This document shows positions 1-9,714 of a DNA stretch of 54,401 nucleotides, piece by piece. The stretch is taken from positions 1 through 54,401 of the forward strand of contig JUEM01000012.1 in the NCBI GenBank assembly GCA_000817085.1. The letters run 5' to 3'. This stretch comes from a marine actinobacterium MedAcidi-G1. Lineage in GTDB: Bacteria > Actinomycetota > Acidimicrobiia > Acidimicrobiales > MedAcidi-G1. Both the position numbers and the translations under genes were made by a program. Under the pieces are notes generated by a model, which worked only from the letters and a program-made list of their open reading frames with translations, made no database searches and had not been told where the DNA came from. Within the stretch, counting starts at the first letter, position 1. Each line of letters begins with the position of its first letter.

Positions 1-861
1 CTTGTCTTTATCAACCGTATTGAGAAGGTCCCCACCATTGTCAGTCCAACCGTAGAACTTTTCGGTAATCCAAGCTAAAAGTCCTGCAGGACTATCATTC
101 AAGCCAGTGCCAAGAGTCTGAGGCCTTGTTTGTTGAATACGGAAATAGCCATCATCTTCTGCTTGATACCAAGCAGCCCGGTCAAGCAATTTTTGTTCAA
201 TATCTGTTACATCTTCCATGTCGTCAGACTTCCCCGGAGGGCCTCCTGTCAGCATTGTTATGTGACATCCAGCCACATTTTCTGGATCTACGCGGCTTAT
301 CTCACGGGAAATAATTGAACCCCAATCACCCCCTTGTACGCCATAGCGGTCATAACCCAAAGTTTTAGCCAGTTCGGCAAAAGCACGAGCTATTCGAGTC
401 GGACCCCATCCACGCTCAGAAGTGGGACCCGATAGTCCGTAACCTGGCAGAGAAGGAACGATTACGTGAAAAGCATCAGATTCATCGCCGCCATGATCCT
501 GAGGATTCGTTAAAGGGCCTATTACATCTAGAAATTCGACTATTGAACCTGGCCAACCATGGCTTATCAAAAGCGGAAGAGCATCAGGATTTTTAGAACG
601 TTCATGGATGGTGTGAATACGTTGACCGTCTATATCGGTAGTCAAATTTTCAAAAGAGTTTAAGTAGGCTTCGAAAGAACGCCAGTCAAATTCATCTTTC
701 CAATACTCAGCTAGTTCTCTCACCAAATTTGCATCAATGCCATAGTCCCATCCCACGTCGGGCAAATGATCAGGCCATCTAGTTTTTTCTAGACGATCTT
801 TGAGATCTGCTATCTCGTCATCACCCACAGAGACAACAAAAGGCTTGAAGTTATCCGACAT
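1..861 (-). CDS. Epoxide hydrolase, EHN-domain family (3' end beyond window)
   Basis: The frame is open from an ATG at 861 down to base 1, giving 287 residues with no stop, so the C-terminus lies outside the window. The N-terminus (FKPFVVSVGDDEIADLKDRL, then TRWPDHLP) is the epoxide hydrolase N-terminal domain seen in microsomal-type enzymes. The alpha/beta-hydrolase core follows, with the oxyanion-hole motif HGWPGS and the nucleophile motif GGDWGS, whose Asp forms the alkyl-enzyme ester. The family opens epoxides to vicinal diols. The catalytic His and acid are expected in the missing part. It starts 9 bp after the stop of the upstream F420-type oxidoreductase, so the two are probably co-transcribed. 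The natural substrate cannot be read from sequence. Confidence 0.9.
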   Translation of the reverse strand, partial: MSDNFKPFVVSVGDDEIADLKDRLEKTRWPDHLPDVGWDYGIDANLVRELAEYWKDEFDWRSFEAYLNSFENLTTDIDGQRIHTIHERSKNPDALPLLISHGWPGSIVEFLDVIGPLTNPQDHGGDESDAFHVIVPSLPGYGLSGPTSERGWGPTRIARAFAELAKTLGYDRYGVQGGDWGSIISREISRVDPENVAGCHITMLTGGPPGKSDDMEDVTDIEQKLLDRAAWYQAEDDGYFRIQQTRPQTLGTGLNDSPAGLLAWITEKFYGWTDNGGDLLNTVDKDK

Positions 862-870
862 CGAGGCCTA

Positions 871-1908
871 TTAGACGTCTTCAGCTAATTCACGTAAGCG
901 ACCCAAAACAGCAGCGGGGTCGCCACCAATAGGTGTCACATTAAGGCTCGTAACTCCTGCTTCCTTATAGGCAGCTAAGCGATCTTTAACGTATGCTTCG
1001 TCACCGCACATATTCGACTTTTCAATCAACTCTTCAGGAAGAGCGGCCATAGCTTCATCTCTTCGACCGTCTAAATAAGCTTCCTGAACTGCTGAAGCTT
1101 CGTCAGGAAAGCCGTACTGACAGCAAAGGTCGTTATAAAAATTCTTTCCTTTAGCGCCCATGCCACCTATGTAAAGTGCAGCCATCGGACGGGCCATATC
1201 TCTGTATTTTTCAGCGTCATCACCTATAGCAACTAAACCTCCTGCAACAACATCAAAATCACCAAGCTCTGGATCCCTTCTTTCCATACCGGCCCTAACA
1301 GAATCACCCCAAACTGTGTCCATTCTTTCAGGAAAAACCATGAAAGGAAGCCAACCATTAGCCGATGCGGCAGTCTCCTCTACGCTATTAGCCCCCAAGG
1401 AAGCGATATAAATAGGTATGTCATCTCTGAGCATGTGATTAATGATCTTTAATGGTTTCCCCAGTCCAGTTCCCCGCTCAGCAGGTAGAGGCAAATCGAA
1501 AACTTTACCGTTATAAGTGAGTGGTTCACGTTTCCAAGCCATACGACAAATTTCCATAACTTCTCGGAGTCGAGTTAAAGGCATCGAGTAAGGAATTCCG
1601 TGGAAACCTTCAATTACCTGAGGTCCGGATGCGCCTAAGCCAAGTGTGAAGCGCCCACCGGACAGAGAATCAAGACTTGCAGCTGTTTGAGCCAAAGCTG
1701 CTGGAGTTCGGCTGTATGTATTCAATATGCCGCTACCGAGACCGACTGTCTTTGTTTCAGCTGCTAAATAACCCAACAGGCTTACAGCATCAAAACCATA
1801 AGCCTCGGGAATCCAGATCATATCCACACCGGCTGATTCTAAAGCTTTAGCCTGTCTAGCTGATTCTGTCGGATCGTTCGCGTAATTTAAAAGAGTTGAT
1901 ATTCGCAT
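871..1908 (-). CDS. F420-dependent LLM-class oxidoreductase
   Basis: This 345-residue protein is a luciferase-like monooxygenase-fold TIM barrel. It opens with MRISTLLNYANDP and has the family segments WIPEAYGFDAVSLLGYLA and LDSLSGGRFTLGLGASGPQV near residues 33-100. It resembles the actinobacterial group that includes mycobacterial Rv3520c, which is predicted to use coenzyme F420 rather than FMN. The reaction is presumably a hydride transfer or oxidation on a lipid-like substrate, but this is unknown. It is the first gene of a likely operon with the epoxide hydrolase. The start is supported by an AATGAT hexamer six nucleotides upstream of the ATG, with no Shine-Dalgarno sequence, which suggests a leaderless transcript. 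Confidence 0.88.
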   Translation of the reverse strand: MRISTLLNYANDPTESARQAKALESAGVDMIWIPEAYGFDAVSLLGYLAAETKTVGLGSGILNTYSRTPAALAQTAASLDSLSGGRFTLGLGASGPQVIEGFHGIPYSMPLTRLREVMEICRMAWKREPLTYNGKVFDLPLPAERGTGLGKPLKIINHMLRDDIPIYIASLGANSVEETAASANGWLPFMVFPERMDTVWGDSVRAGMERRDPELGDFDVVAGGLVAIGDDAEKYRDMARPMAALYIGGMGAKGKNFYNDLCCQYGFPDEASAVQEAYLDGRRDEAMAALPEELIEKSNMCGDEAYVKDRLAAYKEAGVTSLNVTPIGGDPAAVLGRLRELAEDV

Positions 1909-1914
1909 AAATGA

Positions 1915-1920
1915 ATCATT
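1915..1920 (-). promoter_or_regulatory. Putative -10 element for a leaderless transcript (LLM gene)
   Basis: On the minus strand AATGAT is followed by six nucleotides and then the ATG at 1908. This matches the -10 to start spacing seen repeatedly in the window, although the first base is not T. No -35 is evident. Confidence 0.45.
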
Positions 1921-1940
1921 TCAGAAGTAACTGAAGATCT

Positions 1941-3473
1941 CTAGTTGGCACTGTGATTCTTTTCAGTATTTGGATAACGAAAAAATACAATTATGGAAGC
2001 GACCAAAAGCATTCCCGCCCCAACGCTCATAGAGAGAGAAAAACCGTTAGTGAAAGCGGCTTTGGCTTCTTGAGCTAACACTTGACCAGATTCAACTGAA
2101 AATTGTTCAGCTACTTGCAAAGCAGCTCCTACTGAATTTTTAGCTATTTCATTCACATCAGCTGGCATAGAAGCAAAAGAATCCCCAAGACTATTTCTAT
2201 AACCTGCTGACAGAAGACTCCCTAGAAAAGCGATACCAACTGCAGCCCCTACTTCTCGAGTGGTGTCATTGACCGCCGATGCCACACCCGCTTTATCAGT
2301 AGGCAAACAATTTATAATCGCTGCAGTTGCAGTAGGAAATGTGATGGCCATTCCAAGAGCAGTTAAGACAAGGGATAAGGCAATTTGAAGATAAGAAGAG
2401 GTCGCTTCAAGAAAAGCTAAAACAAAACAACCAGAAGCGGCAAATAGCAACCCAAGAGATAAACACCCCTTTTCACCGATTAAACGAGAAACAGCAGGAC
2501 CTCTAGGTGCTGCAATCAACATAGTTAAAGCAAAAGGAAGACTTCTTACGGCAGCTCCTAAAGGTGAATGCATCTGTACATATTGAAGGTATTGAGCCAA
2601 ACCAAAGAAAAATCCGAACATCACAGCAAAAGGAATAAGGATCGCAAAACTACCCATTCCAAACCGTCGTATTCTAAAAAGTCTGGGATCCAACATCGGA
2701 TATTTGCGATTAAGTTCCACAAAAACCCAACCAACAAGTACAACAATAGAAACAATAAAAGCCCAGATGACAACTGGGTCAGTCCACCCAAACTCAGGGC
2801 CCTGAATCAACCCATACACCAAAGAAGTTAAACCTAAGGCAGAAAGGAAACTACCGGGTAAATCCAGAGGATTAATATGACTATCTCGCGAAGTCGGCAC
2901 AAAAAATGCAACAAGCAACAACGCTATTCCAGCAGTGGGAACATTAATAAAAAAAATGGAACCCCACCAAAATTTTTCAAGTAATAATCCGGCAGCGATG
3001 ATTCCGATCGCTGCACCTGCTCCGGCAAAACCTGACCAGATAGCTATAGCTTTACTTCGCTCTTCAACCGGGAAAATAACACTAATGATCGACAAAGTGG
3101 CTGGCATCACCAGAGCAGCTCCCACTCCCATTGATGCTCGAAAGAAAATCAGTTGAAAGGGATCGGAGCTTGTGGCTCCCAGTAATGCTCCGATTATAAA
3201 AATAATGAGACCAATTTGTAGTGCACCGCGGCGTCCGAAGCGGTCACCTATAGCCCCACCGGGAAGTAAAAGAGCAGCAAACACAAGTGCATAAGCTGCA
3301 TTTATCCATACCAATTCGGACGCTGAAGCATCAAGTGCTTTCTGGATCGAAGGAATTGCTAGGTTAAGAGAACTGACACTCGCTACGACCATTACAAGCG
3401 AAAGAGTCAAAATTGCCAAAATAAGCCAACGTCTTGGGTGGCTTTGAAGATCGTAATTTGTTCTGTCGTTCAC
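1941..3473 (-). CDS. MFS efflux transporter, DHA2 (EmrB/QacA-like) family
   Basis: This is a polytopic membrane protein of about 510 residues with roughly 14 hydrophobic segments. The motif GGAIGDRFGRRGAL after TM2 is the MFS loop 2-3 signature, and SVIFPVEERSKAIAIWSGFAGAGAAIG is motif C-like, typical of proton-driven drug/H+ antiporters of the DHA2 group. It probably exports hydrophobic compounds from the cytoplasm. The open frame continues to GTG 3557 and has an ATG at 3509. GTG 3473 (VNDRTNYDL) is preferred because it leaves a normal short cytoplasmic N-terminus before TM1, but no clear ribosome site or leaderless -10 fixes the start. It is divergent from mutA. Confidence 0.88.
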   Translation of the reverse strand: MNDRTNYDLQSHPRRWLILAILTLSLVMVVASVSSLNLAIPSIQKALDASASELVWINAAYALVFAALLLPGGAIGDRFGRRGALQIGLIIFIIGALLGATSSDPFQLIFFRASMGVGAALVMPATLSIISVIFPVEERSKAIAIWSGFAGAGAAIGIIAAGLLLEKFWWGSIFFINVPTAGIALLLVAFFVPTSRDSHINPLDLPGSFLSALGLTSLVYGLIQGPEFGWTDPVVIWAFIVSIVVLVGWVFVELNRKYPMLDPRLFRIRRFGMGSFAILIPFAVMFGFFFGLAQYLQYVQMHSPLGAAVRSLPFALTMLIAAPRGPAVSRLIGEKGCLSLGLLFAASGCFVLAFLEATSSYLQIALSLVLTALGMAITFPTATAAIINCLPTDKAGVASAVNDTTREVGAAVGIAFLGSLLSAGYRNSLGDSFASMPADVNEIAKNSVGAALQVAEQFSVESGQVLAQEAKAAFTNGFSLSMSVGAGMLLVASIIVFFRYPNTEKNHSAN

Positions 3474-3587
3474 TTTTCTAACTGACGTTTGGCAAAGAAA
3501 AGCCCACATTACAGCAATTTTTCGAATGAATAGTTTCAAAATAGGGTAATTAGTCACAAGTAGCTATTTTGTGAGCGTTTTGTCACC

Positions 3588-3600
3588 TACCATCAAAGGG
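3588..3600 (+). promoter_or_regulatory. -10 element TACCAT for leaderless mutA transcript
   Basis: TACCAT (3588-3593) fits the actinobacterial TANNNT -10. Six nucleotides later the GTG of mutA begins, so transcription should start at or next to the start codon. No Shine-Dalgarno sequence fits between them. Confidence 0.65.
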
Positions 3601-4904
3601 TGGGAAATAACTCTAAATCCGAAAAAGAAACCATAAATGTGTCTGAGGTTTTTAATACATATTCCCGTCAAGACTGGGAAGATCTAGCTTTAGAGACATT
3701 GTCAGACAAGTCAATTGACTCACTAAATGAAATAGTCGATGACGAAATTGAAATAAAAGCAATTTACAGTTCTGAAGATCAAAAGCTGATAAACCCTGCT
3801 GGCATTCCCGGCGTGGCCCCATTCACACGAGGAATTAAAATCAATGGGCATGAAAATGGCACTTGGGATATCCGAGCTTTAATTGATGACTCAACCCCAG
3901 AATCAGCTAACAAAGCCGCATTAAATGAACTTTTAAACGGTTCAACTTCACTATTAATTGATCACGAAAAAATTGGAATTGAGTCCATTAACGATCTAGA
4001 TAAAACTCTTGAAGGCGTTTTTTTGAATATGACCAGTATTTGGTTCAAACCTGCATTGAAGGGAGCAGAGGTTGCAAAATGGATGATCGAATTATGGGAT
4101 CAACGTGAAATAGGAAACTACGAACGTCATGGCGGATTGGGAATAGACCCCATAGGAGTAAATGTAAGAAAAGGAACACAAAGCGATTATTCGAGGGAGT
4201 TGTCAGACGTCCCAGATTTAATCGATAGAACCGGATGTTCAAAAGTTTTAAATATAGACAGCAGTTTTTACCCAGAACTTGGTGGGCCAACTTCAGCTGA
4301 GCTCGCATATTCATTAGCCGTTGCTGTTCACTATTTGCGAGAACTCGAAAAAAAAGAATTAGAAATTGAAACGATTATAGAAAATATGTATTTCACTTAT
4401 TCTTCAAGTAGCGACCAGTTTATGACCATTGCAAAGTTTCGAGCAGCGAGACGCTTATGGACGCAGATAACAAAAGAATGTGGAGCAACACCAGAGAATC
4501 AAAAGCAAAATCAACATGCAGTTACCTCCACTGTGGCAATCGATAAAAAAGATCCTTGGTTCAACTCGTTCAAAGCTACAGTTGCTGCTTTTTCTGCCGG
4601 AATAGGCGGAGCGGAGGCAATAACTGTCATTCCATTTGCTCTCTCAGATGAAGTTTCAGGCGGAGAGTCAGAAAGACGGATGGCGCGAAATGCCCAACTT
4701 CTATTAGCGGAAGAAAGCCATATAGGACGTGTCATTGATCCCGCCGGCGGATCGTGGTTCGTTGAGAATCTTACAGAAAATTTAGCTCAGAAATCTTGGA
4801 ATATTTTCCAACAGATTGAATCTTCCGGTGGCATTGTGCAAGTTCTTAATAACGAGAAAAAAATTGAGGAATTATTAAAAATTCGAGGCTCTAGTCGTGA
4901 CTAA
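3600..4904 (+). CDS. mutA: Methylmalonyl-CoA mutase small (beta) subunit, short form
   Basis: This is the partner subunit of the adenosylcobalamin-dependent mutase that interconverts methylmalonyl-CoA and succinyl-CoA. The 434-residue protein has the N-terminal arm and the mutase TIM barrel, including [11 protein letters not shown] and, near the C-terminus, [17 protein letters not shown], which parallels [16 protein letters not shown] in the next gene. It stops shortly after that block, whereas typical small subunits (about 600 or more residues) continue into a degenerate cobalamin-binding-like domain. That domain is absent here with no sign of frameshift, because the stop lies within an 8-bp overlap with mutB. 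The GTG start is set by the TACCAT hexamer six bases upstream. Confidence 0.9.
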   Translation: MGNNSKSEKETINVSEVFNTYSRQDWEDLALETLSDKSIDSLNEIVDDEIEIKAIYSSEDQKLINPAGIPGVAPFTRGIKINGHENGTWDIRALIDDSTPESANKAALNELLNGSTSLLIDHEKIGIESINDLDKTLEGVFLNMTSIWFKPALKGAEVAKWMIELWDQREIGNYERHGGLGIDPIGVNVRKGTQSDYSRELSDVPDLIDRTGCSKVLNIDSSFYPELGGPTSAELAYSLAVAVHYLRELEKKELEIETIIENMYFTYSSSSDQFMTIAKFRAARRLWTQITKECGATPENQKQNQHAVTSTVAIDKKDPWFNSFKATVAAFSAGIGGAEAITVIPFALSDEVSGGESERRMARNAQLLLAEESHIGRVIDPAGGSWFVENLTENLAQKSWNIFQQIESSGGIVQVLNNEKKIEELLKIRGSSRD

Positions 4905-7026
4905 AATTCCTAATTTTTCTAAAATTGAATTCGATCAGAATCCAGAAACGAATAATAACGAAAGTCAACACAATGGTGAGCTGTGGGAAACAGCTGAAAA
5001 AATCTCAATCAAGAACTGCTACACCCACAAAGATATAGAAAATTTAGATTTCTTGAATGGATGGCCAGGATTAGCTCCCTTTTTGAGAGGCCCTCATGCG
5101 ACCATGTATAAAACTAGACCGTGGACAATCAGACAATACGGTGGATTCTCGACGGCAGAAGAATCAAATGCTTTCTATAGAAGAAATCTTGAAGACGGTC
5201 AAAGAGGAATTTCTGTAGCGTTTGATCTAGCGACTCACCGAGGATATGACAGCGACCACCCGCGAGTAGCAGGCGATGTTGGAATGGCGGGAGTAGCAAT
5301 TGATTCGATTTTGGACATGCAAAAACTCTTTGATGGAATACCACTTGACAAGATGAGTGTCTCAATGACGATGAACGGTGCTGTTTTACCAATAATGGCC
5401 TTGTACATTGTTGCAGCCGAAGAGCAGGGAGTGCCTGCTAAAGCATTAACAGGCACAATCCAAAACGACATCCTCAAAGAATTTATGGTTAGGAATACAT
5501 ACATTTACCCGCCCGAACCATCAATGAGAATAATTTCTGACATCTTCGCTTATACAAGTGCGGAAATGCCACGTTTCAACAGCATTTCTGTTTCGGGGTA
5601 TCACATGCAAGAAGCCGGAGCAACAGCCGATTTAGAACTGGCCTACACCTTGGCAGATGGAATCGAGTATGTCCGAGCTGGTTTAAAAGCAGGTTTAGAT
5701 GTGGATTCTTTTTCGCCAAGAATAAGTTTCTTCTGGGGAATCGGAATGAATTTTTTCATGGAGGTAGCCAAAATGAGAGCGGCTCGCCTTATTTGGGCAA
5801 GGTTGATGTCGCAGTTTGAACCAAAAGATGACCGTTCTCTATCGCTGAGAACACATTGCCAAACGTCTGGTTGGAGCCTTACAGCTCAAGACCCTTATAA
5901 CAATGTAATTCGGACTTGTATAGAAGCTATGGCGGCGACACAGGGCCACACACAGTCACTTCATACAAATTCGTTTGACGAAGCTTTAGCTTTACCGACA
6001 GACTTTTCGGCAAAAATCGCAAGGGACACCCAAGCCTTTCTTCAAGAAGAAACCGATTCATGCAGGGTCATCGATCCTTGGGGGGGAAGTTATTACCTAG
6101 AACGACTCACTAAGGATCTTGCAGAGAAAGCAATGGATCATATTTATGAGATCGAAAACTCAGGAGGCATGGCTAAAGCCATCGAGGCTGGAATTCCAAA
6201 ATTGCGTATTGAGGAGGCGGCTGCAAGAACTCAAGCCCGCATCGATTCGGGACAGCAGTCCGTTATAGGGGTAAACAGGTATCGCCCCGAAACAGAGTCA
6301 ATAGTAAATGTCCTTAGAGTTGATAACGCTGAAGTGAGAGCGTCGCAAATAGCCCAACTAGAAGAGCTTAAAGCTACAAGGGATCAAAACCAGTGCCAGA
6401 TTGCTCTAGAAGAATTAACAAATGCTGCTGAAAAAAATGAAAACTTATTGGCCGCATCTGTAAAAGCCGCACGGGCGCGAGCTACGGTCGGAGAAATAAG
6501 CGATGCGCTTGAAAAAATTTTCGGACGCCATAGAGCGGAGGTTAGAACAATTTCGGGAGTATTTAGCAGTGAAGTGGGAGACAACGAAGATGTCCAGGCC
6601 GTTAGGGATCGCGCAAACAAGTTTGAAGCTGATTCTGGAAGACGCCCTAGAATTCTTGTCGCGAAAATTGGACAGGATGGTCACGATCGGGGTCAAAAAG
6701 TAATAGCCACTGCCTTTGCTGATTTAGGTTTTGATGTCGATATAGGGCCGTTGTTTGCGACACCTTCTGAGACCGCTATGCAGGCAGTTGAAAATGATGT
6801 ACATGTTGTAGGTGTTAGTTCTTTAGCTGCAGGTCACTTGACTCTGGTTCCTCAGTTGAAAAAAGAATTGGAGTCTTTAGGACGTAGTGATATCGCCATC
6901 GTAGTGGGTGGAGTAATTCCTCCTGACGATTTTGATGCACTTCAGGATGCAGGAGTCGCTGCGGTGTTTCCCTCCGGAACAGTAATTGCTGAAGCAGCGA
7001 TTGAACTCTTAGAGAAATTGTCGTGA
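4897..7026 (+). CDS. mutB: Methylmalonyl-CoA mutase large (alpha) subunit
   Basis: This is the catalytic subunit (709 aa) of methylmalonyl-CoA mutase, used for propionyl-CoA assimilation or for making methylmalonyl-CoA. The barrel carries [34 protein letters not shown] and [20 protein letters not shown], which are the CoA-binding and active-site segments of the family. The C-terminal cobalamin domain (about residues 585-709) has DGHDRG at 594-599, where His596 is the lower axial cobalt ligand. The length is normal. The GTG start overlaps the end of mutA by 8 bp and the stop overlaps meaB by 4 bp, so the three genes are translationally coupled. Confidence 0.97.
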   Translation: MTKIPNFSKIEFDQNPETNNNESQHNGELWETAEKISIKNCYTHKDIENLDFLNGWPGLAPFLRGPHATMYKTRPWTIRQYGGFSTAEESNAFYRRNLEDGQRGISVAFDLATHRGYDSDHPRVAGDVGMAGVAIDSILDMQKLFDGIPLDKMSVSMTMNGAVLPIMALYIVAAEEQGVPAKALTGTIQNDILKEFMVRNTYIYPPEPSMRIISDIFAYTSAEMPRFNSISVSGYHMQEAGATADLELAYTLADGIEYVRAGLKAGLDVDSFSPRISFFWGIGMNFFMEVAKMRAARLIWARLMSQFEPKDDRSLSLRTHCQTSGWSLTAQDPYNNVIRTCIEAMAATQGHTQSLHTNSFDEALALPTDFSAKIARDTQAFLQEETDSCRVIDPWGGSYYLERLTKDLAEKAMDHIYEIENSGGMAKAIEAGIPKLRIEEAAARTQARIDSGQQSVIGVNRYRPETESIVNVLRVDNAEVRASQIAQLEELKATRDQNQCQIALEELTNAAEKNENLLAASVKAARARATVGEISDALEKIFGRHRAEVRTISGVFSSEVGDNEDVQAVRDRANKFEADSGRRPRILVAKIGQDGHDRGQKVIATAFADLGFDVDIGPLFATPSETAMQAVENDVHVVGVSSLAAGHLTLVPQLKKELESLGRSDIAIVVGGVIPPDDFDALQDAGVAAVFPSGTVIAEAAIELLEKLS

Positions 7027-8006
7027 AAGTTGATCTAGATTTACTTGTCAAAGGAGTCCTAGAAAGTGATCGGACTTCCCTTGGGAGGGCTCTAACACTT
7101 GTTGAGTCGAACAGAATAGAAGATCGAAAAGTAGTTGAAGACCTCTTAGCTCATATTTCCCCAAAAACTGGTGAAGCACACCGAATAGGAATTACTGGCG
7201 TTCCAGGAGTCGGTAAAAGTACATTCATAGAAGCAATGGGAAGCAAGCTTATAGAAACTGGACATAAAGTCGCGGTTTTAGCCGTCGACCCGACCAGCAC
7301 GGTAAGTGGTGGAAGCATATTAGGTGATAAAACCAGAATGACTCGCTTGGCAAACGATCCCAATGCCTTTGTGCGACCCTCACCTAGCTCTGGGACTTTA
7401 GGCGGAGTGACTAGAACGACAAGAGAATCGATGGCTCTTCTTGAATCCGCAGGCTACGACATAGTTATGGTTGAGACAGTTGGCATAGGACAATCTGAAA
7501 CTGTTGTAGCTGAAATGGTAGACATCTTTTTGGTTTTGATGCTTCCCGGAGCAGGAGACGAGTTACAAGGAATCAAAAAAGGAGTTTTGGAATTAGCCGA
7601 CATGATCGCTGTTAACAAAACTGATGGTGAAAATGAACACAAAGCCCTTGAAGCAGCTAGGGATTACATTTCGGCTCTTAGACTCACGCAGCCAGCAACT
7701 TCTAATTGGAGACCTCCAGTAGTTAACTGCAGTTCTCTAACTGGGAAAGGTCTTGATGAAGTGTGGGAAAAAATACAAGAGCACAAAACAATTCTTGGAA
7801 ATAGTGGTGAGTGGGAACAGCGTAGGAAAGTTCAGAAAATGAAATGGATGTGGTCAATAGTGCAAGATCGTTTATCTTCGGATTTGCATGATCATCCTTC
7901 TATAACCGAGCAAGTCCCAGAATTGGAAAAGGCTGTTCTAGAAGGAAAAATTAGTGCTACAGCTGCTGCTGAAATATTGTTAGAGACTTTTCGAAAAAAT
8001 ACCTAA
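7023..8006 (+). CDS. meaB: Methylmalonyl-CoA mutase GTPase chaperone MeaB
   Basis: This is a G3E-family P-loop GTPase (327 aa) that gates cobalamin delivery to methylmalonyl-CoA mutase and protects it from inactivation. The Walker A motif GVPGVGKST is at residues 59-67, ETVGIGQSE is the switch region, and NKTDG gives base specificity. The GTG start lies in GTGA, overlapping the mutB stop by 4 bp. The order mutA-mutB-meaB is the usual operon. No methylmalonyl-CoA epimerase gene is present in the window. Confidence 0.96.
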   Translation: MKVDLDLLVKGVLESDRTSLGRALTLVESNRIEDRKVVEDLLAHISPKTGEAHRIGITGVPGVGKSTFIEAMGSKLIETGHKVAVLAVDPTSTVSGGSILGDKTRMTRLANDPNAFVRPSPSSGTLGGVTRTTRESMALLESAGYDIVMVETVGIGQSETVVAEMVDIFLVLMLPGAGDELQGIKKGVLELADMIAVNKTDGENEHKALEAARDYISALRLTQPATSNWRPPVVNCSSLTGKGLDEVWEKIQEHKTILGNSGEWEQRRKVQKMKWMWSIVQDRLSSDLHDHPSITEQVPELEKAVLEGKISATAAAEILLETFRKNT

Positions 8007-8064
8007 TTCAAGTCAAAATAACCTCGATTTCACTATGAAGGGCTGAACCGTTACTGTGGTCACT

Positions 8065-9474
8065 ATGGACCGGAGACAGTTCTTAAGAAATGGACTAATA
8101 GGTGCTGCTGGTGTCGGGGTGCTTTCGACAGTTGAAATGACCGCAGCTTATGCAGCGGAGCCGGGAGTTGGTCCCTATGGCTCGCTGGAAGGAATTAATC
8201 CTGATGCTAACGGCATAATCCTTCCAGAAGGTTTTACTTCCCGTGTCATCGCTACTTCAGGGGATCTGGTTTCAAATACTTCTCATCAGTGGCATATCTT
8301 TCCTGATGGCGCAGCTACTTTTCCCGATGGAGATGGTGGTTGGTATTACGTGTGCAACAGTGAAGTTTTTAATTTCATGACAAATTTTGAAAGCCATGGA
8401 GGAGCCTCTTCTGTCCATTTCAATAAAGATGCTGAAGTAGTTGATGCTTTTCCGATCTTGGAGGGTAGCCATTCTAATTGTGCAGGAGGCCCAACTCCTT
8501 GGGGTACTTGGCTTTCATGCGAAGAAGGTTTCTTTCCTCCATTGTGGGGCAAAGTTTGGGAATGTGACCCAACGGGGCAAAACGCTGCTGTTGAAAGAGA
8601 CTCCTTGGGGTTTTTTGCACACGAAGCAGTAGCGGTAGATCCTGTAGACGAAAAGTTGTATTTAACTCAAGATAAGAACAACGGCTTACTTTACAGATTC
8701 ACTCCAGATTCATATCCCGACTTATCAAACGGACTTCTCGAGGCAATGATTGTTTCAAACAATGGTGATGTCTCATGGGGGAAAATAGATGATCCTACGG
8801 GTGCTTCTACTCCTACTGAAGAGCAATTACCTGGGGCTTTTATTACAGACGGAGGTGAAGGAATTTGGTATCACAATGGATGGATTTGGTTTGCGACAAA
8901 AGGAAATAATCGGATCCACAGCGTCGACCTAAGGAATCAAAAATATGAACTGATATGGGACGGCATTGACGACCGTCAACCACTGACTGGAGTTGACAAT
9001 GTCACAGTAGAAGAGGGATCTGGCGATTTATTTGTAGCTGAAGACGGTGGAAATATGGAACTAGTAGTAATTAGTCCGGAAGGAGAAGTGGCTCCATTTT
9101 GTCGGCTTGCGGATCTTGCACATGAAGGGTCTGAAATGACGGGGCCATGTTTTAACCCAAATAGAGATCGACTTTATTTTAGCTCTCAAAGAGGTCCATC
9201 AAACAAGCAAGCAATTGAAGTGGTTCCGGCTTATACCGACGGTGGTCATTACAATGCCGGAGTCACTTATGAGATATCAGGACCATTTAGAGGAAGAGTA
9301 ATTCCTCCACCTCCTACTACGACTGCTGCGCCTACTACGACTGCTGCGCCTACTACGACTGCTGCGCCTACTACGACTGCTGCGCCTACTACGACTGCTG
9401 CGCCTATGCGCCTACTACGACTGCTGCGCCTACTACGACTGCTGCGCCTACTACGACTTTGGCTAAAGCAGTAG
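8065..9474 (+). CDS. Tat-exported PhoX-like (DUF839) protein, C-terminus out of frame
   Basis: The N-terminus MDRRQFLRNGLIGAAGVG is a twin-arginine signal, with cleavage probable after AYA. The body (to about residue 415) is a beta-propeller of the PhoX/DUF839 type, rich in WGTWLSCEEG, AHEAVAVDP and AEDGGN segments. The family includes Ca/Fe-dependent phosphatases, but the substrate is not assigned. It then enters PTTTAA repeats. A partial repeat unit at 9403-9410 shifts the frame, so the written ORF ends at 9474 in an artificial MRLLRLL tail. Restoring the frame gives a further stretch to a stop at 9612-9614, ending in a transmembrane segment (GGVSAAVAAAVLAVVVAF) and the basic anchor RRRSTKEDPTE. 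The start is ATG 8065 rather than GTG 8056, because TACTGT (8052-8057) lies 7 nt before it. The intact protein would be a membrane-anchored surface enzyme. Confidence 0.85.
   Translation: MDRRQFLRNGLIGAAGVGVLSTVEMTAAYAAEPGVGPYGSLEGINPDANGIILPEGFTSRVIATSGDLVSNTSHQWHIFPDGAATFPDGDGGWYYVCNSEVFNFMTNFESHGGASSVHFNKDAEVVDAFPILEGSHSNCAGGPTPWGTWLSCEEGFFPPLWGKVWECDPTGQNAAVERDSLGFFAHEAVAVDPVDEKLYLTQDKNNGLLYRFTPDSYPDLSNGLLEAMIVSNNGDVSWGKIDDPTGASTPTEEQLPGAFITDGGEGIWYHNGWIWFATKGNNRIHSVDLRNQKYELIWDGIDDRQPLTGVDNVTVEEGSGDLFVAEDGGNMELVVISPEGEVAPFCRLADLAHEGSEMTGPCFNPNRDRLYFSSQRGPSNKQAIEVVPAYTDGGHYNAGVTYEISGPFRGRVIPPPPTTTAAPTTTAAPTTTAAPTTTAAPTTTAAPMRLLRLLRLLRLLRLLRLWLKQ
9313..9460 (+). repeat. 18-bp coding tandem repeat (PTTTAA) with a partial unit
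   Basis: The unit CCTACTACGACTGCTGCG occurs five times exactly at 9313-9402, then a broken 8-bp unit CCTATGCG at 9403-9410, then two exact units at 9411-9446 and a degenerate start of another. The 8-bp fragment lacks 10 bp of the unit, so the frame changes downstream. The Thr/Pro/Ala stretch is a typical extended surface linker. Confidence 0.95.
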
Positions 9475-9651
9475 AAACAGCGGCTTCTGTAAAAGATGAC
9501 AAGGGAAGTAATGGGGGGGTTATAGGCGGAGTATCAGCAGCAGTTGCTGCTGCTGTGCTTGCAGTAGTTGTAGCTTTTCGTCGAAGATCAACAAAAGAAG
9601 ACCCCACTGAATAGCTGAAGTTAGAAATGTTCAAATCCTCTTAAAAGTCAA

Positions 9652-9677
9652 ATAAGACCCCCTCGCGGGGGTCTTAT
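9652..9677. terminator. Strong bidirectional intrinsic terminator
   Basis: There is a perfect 11-bp stem (ATAAGACCCCC / GGGGGTCTTAT) with a 4-nt loop TCGC between the convergent PhoX-like gene and nrdB. The outer A/T pairs give U-rich tails on either strand only weakly, but the GACCCC/GGGGTC core is a classic terminator stem. A second small hairpin (CCGATT-GGGG-AATCGG) follows at 9684-9699. Confidence 0.85.
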
Positions 9678-9714
9678 CTACGTCCGATTGGGGAATCGGA
9701 GGGGAGGTGTACTT

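Noticed and set aside
126-318. Two short plus-strand frames at the window start
   Set aside because: They lie antisense to the epoxide hydrolase, which has catalytic motifs and an uninterrupted frame from 861 to the window edge.
9313-9460. Possible CRISPR array
   Set aside because: The repeat units are directly adjacent with no spacers and encode a Thr/Pro/Ala linker. The same reasoning applies to 18193-18329.
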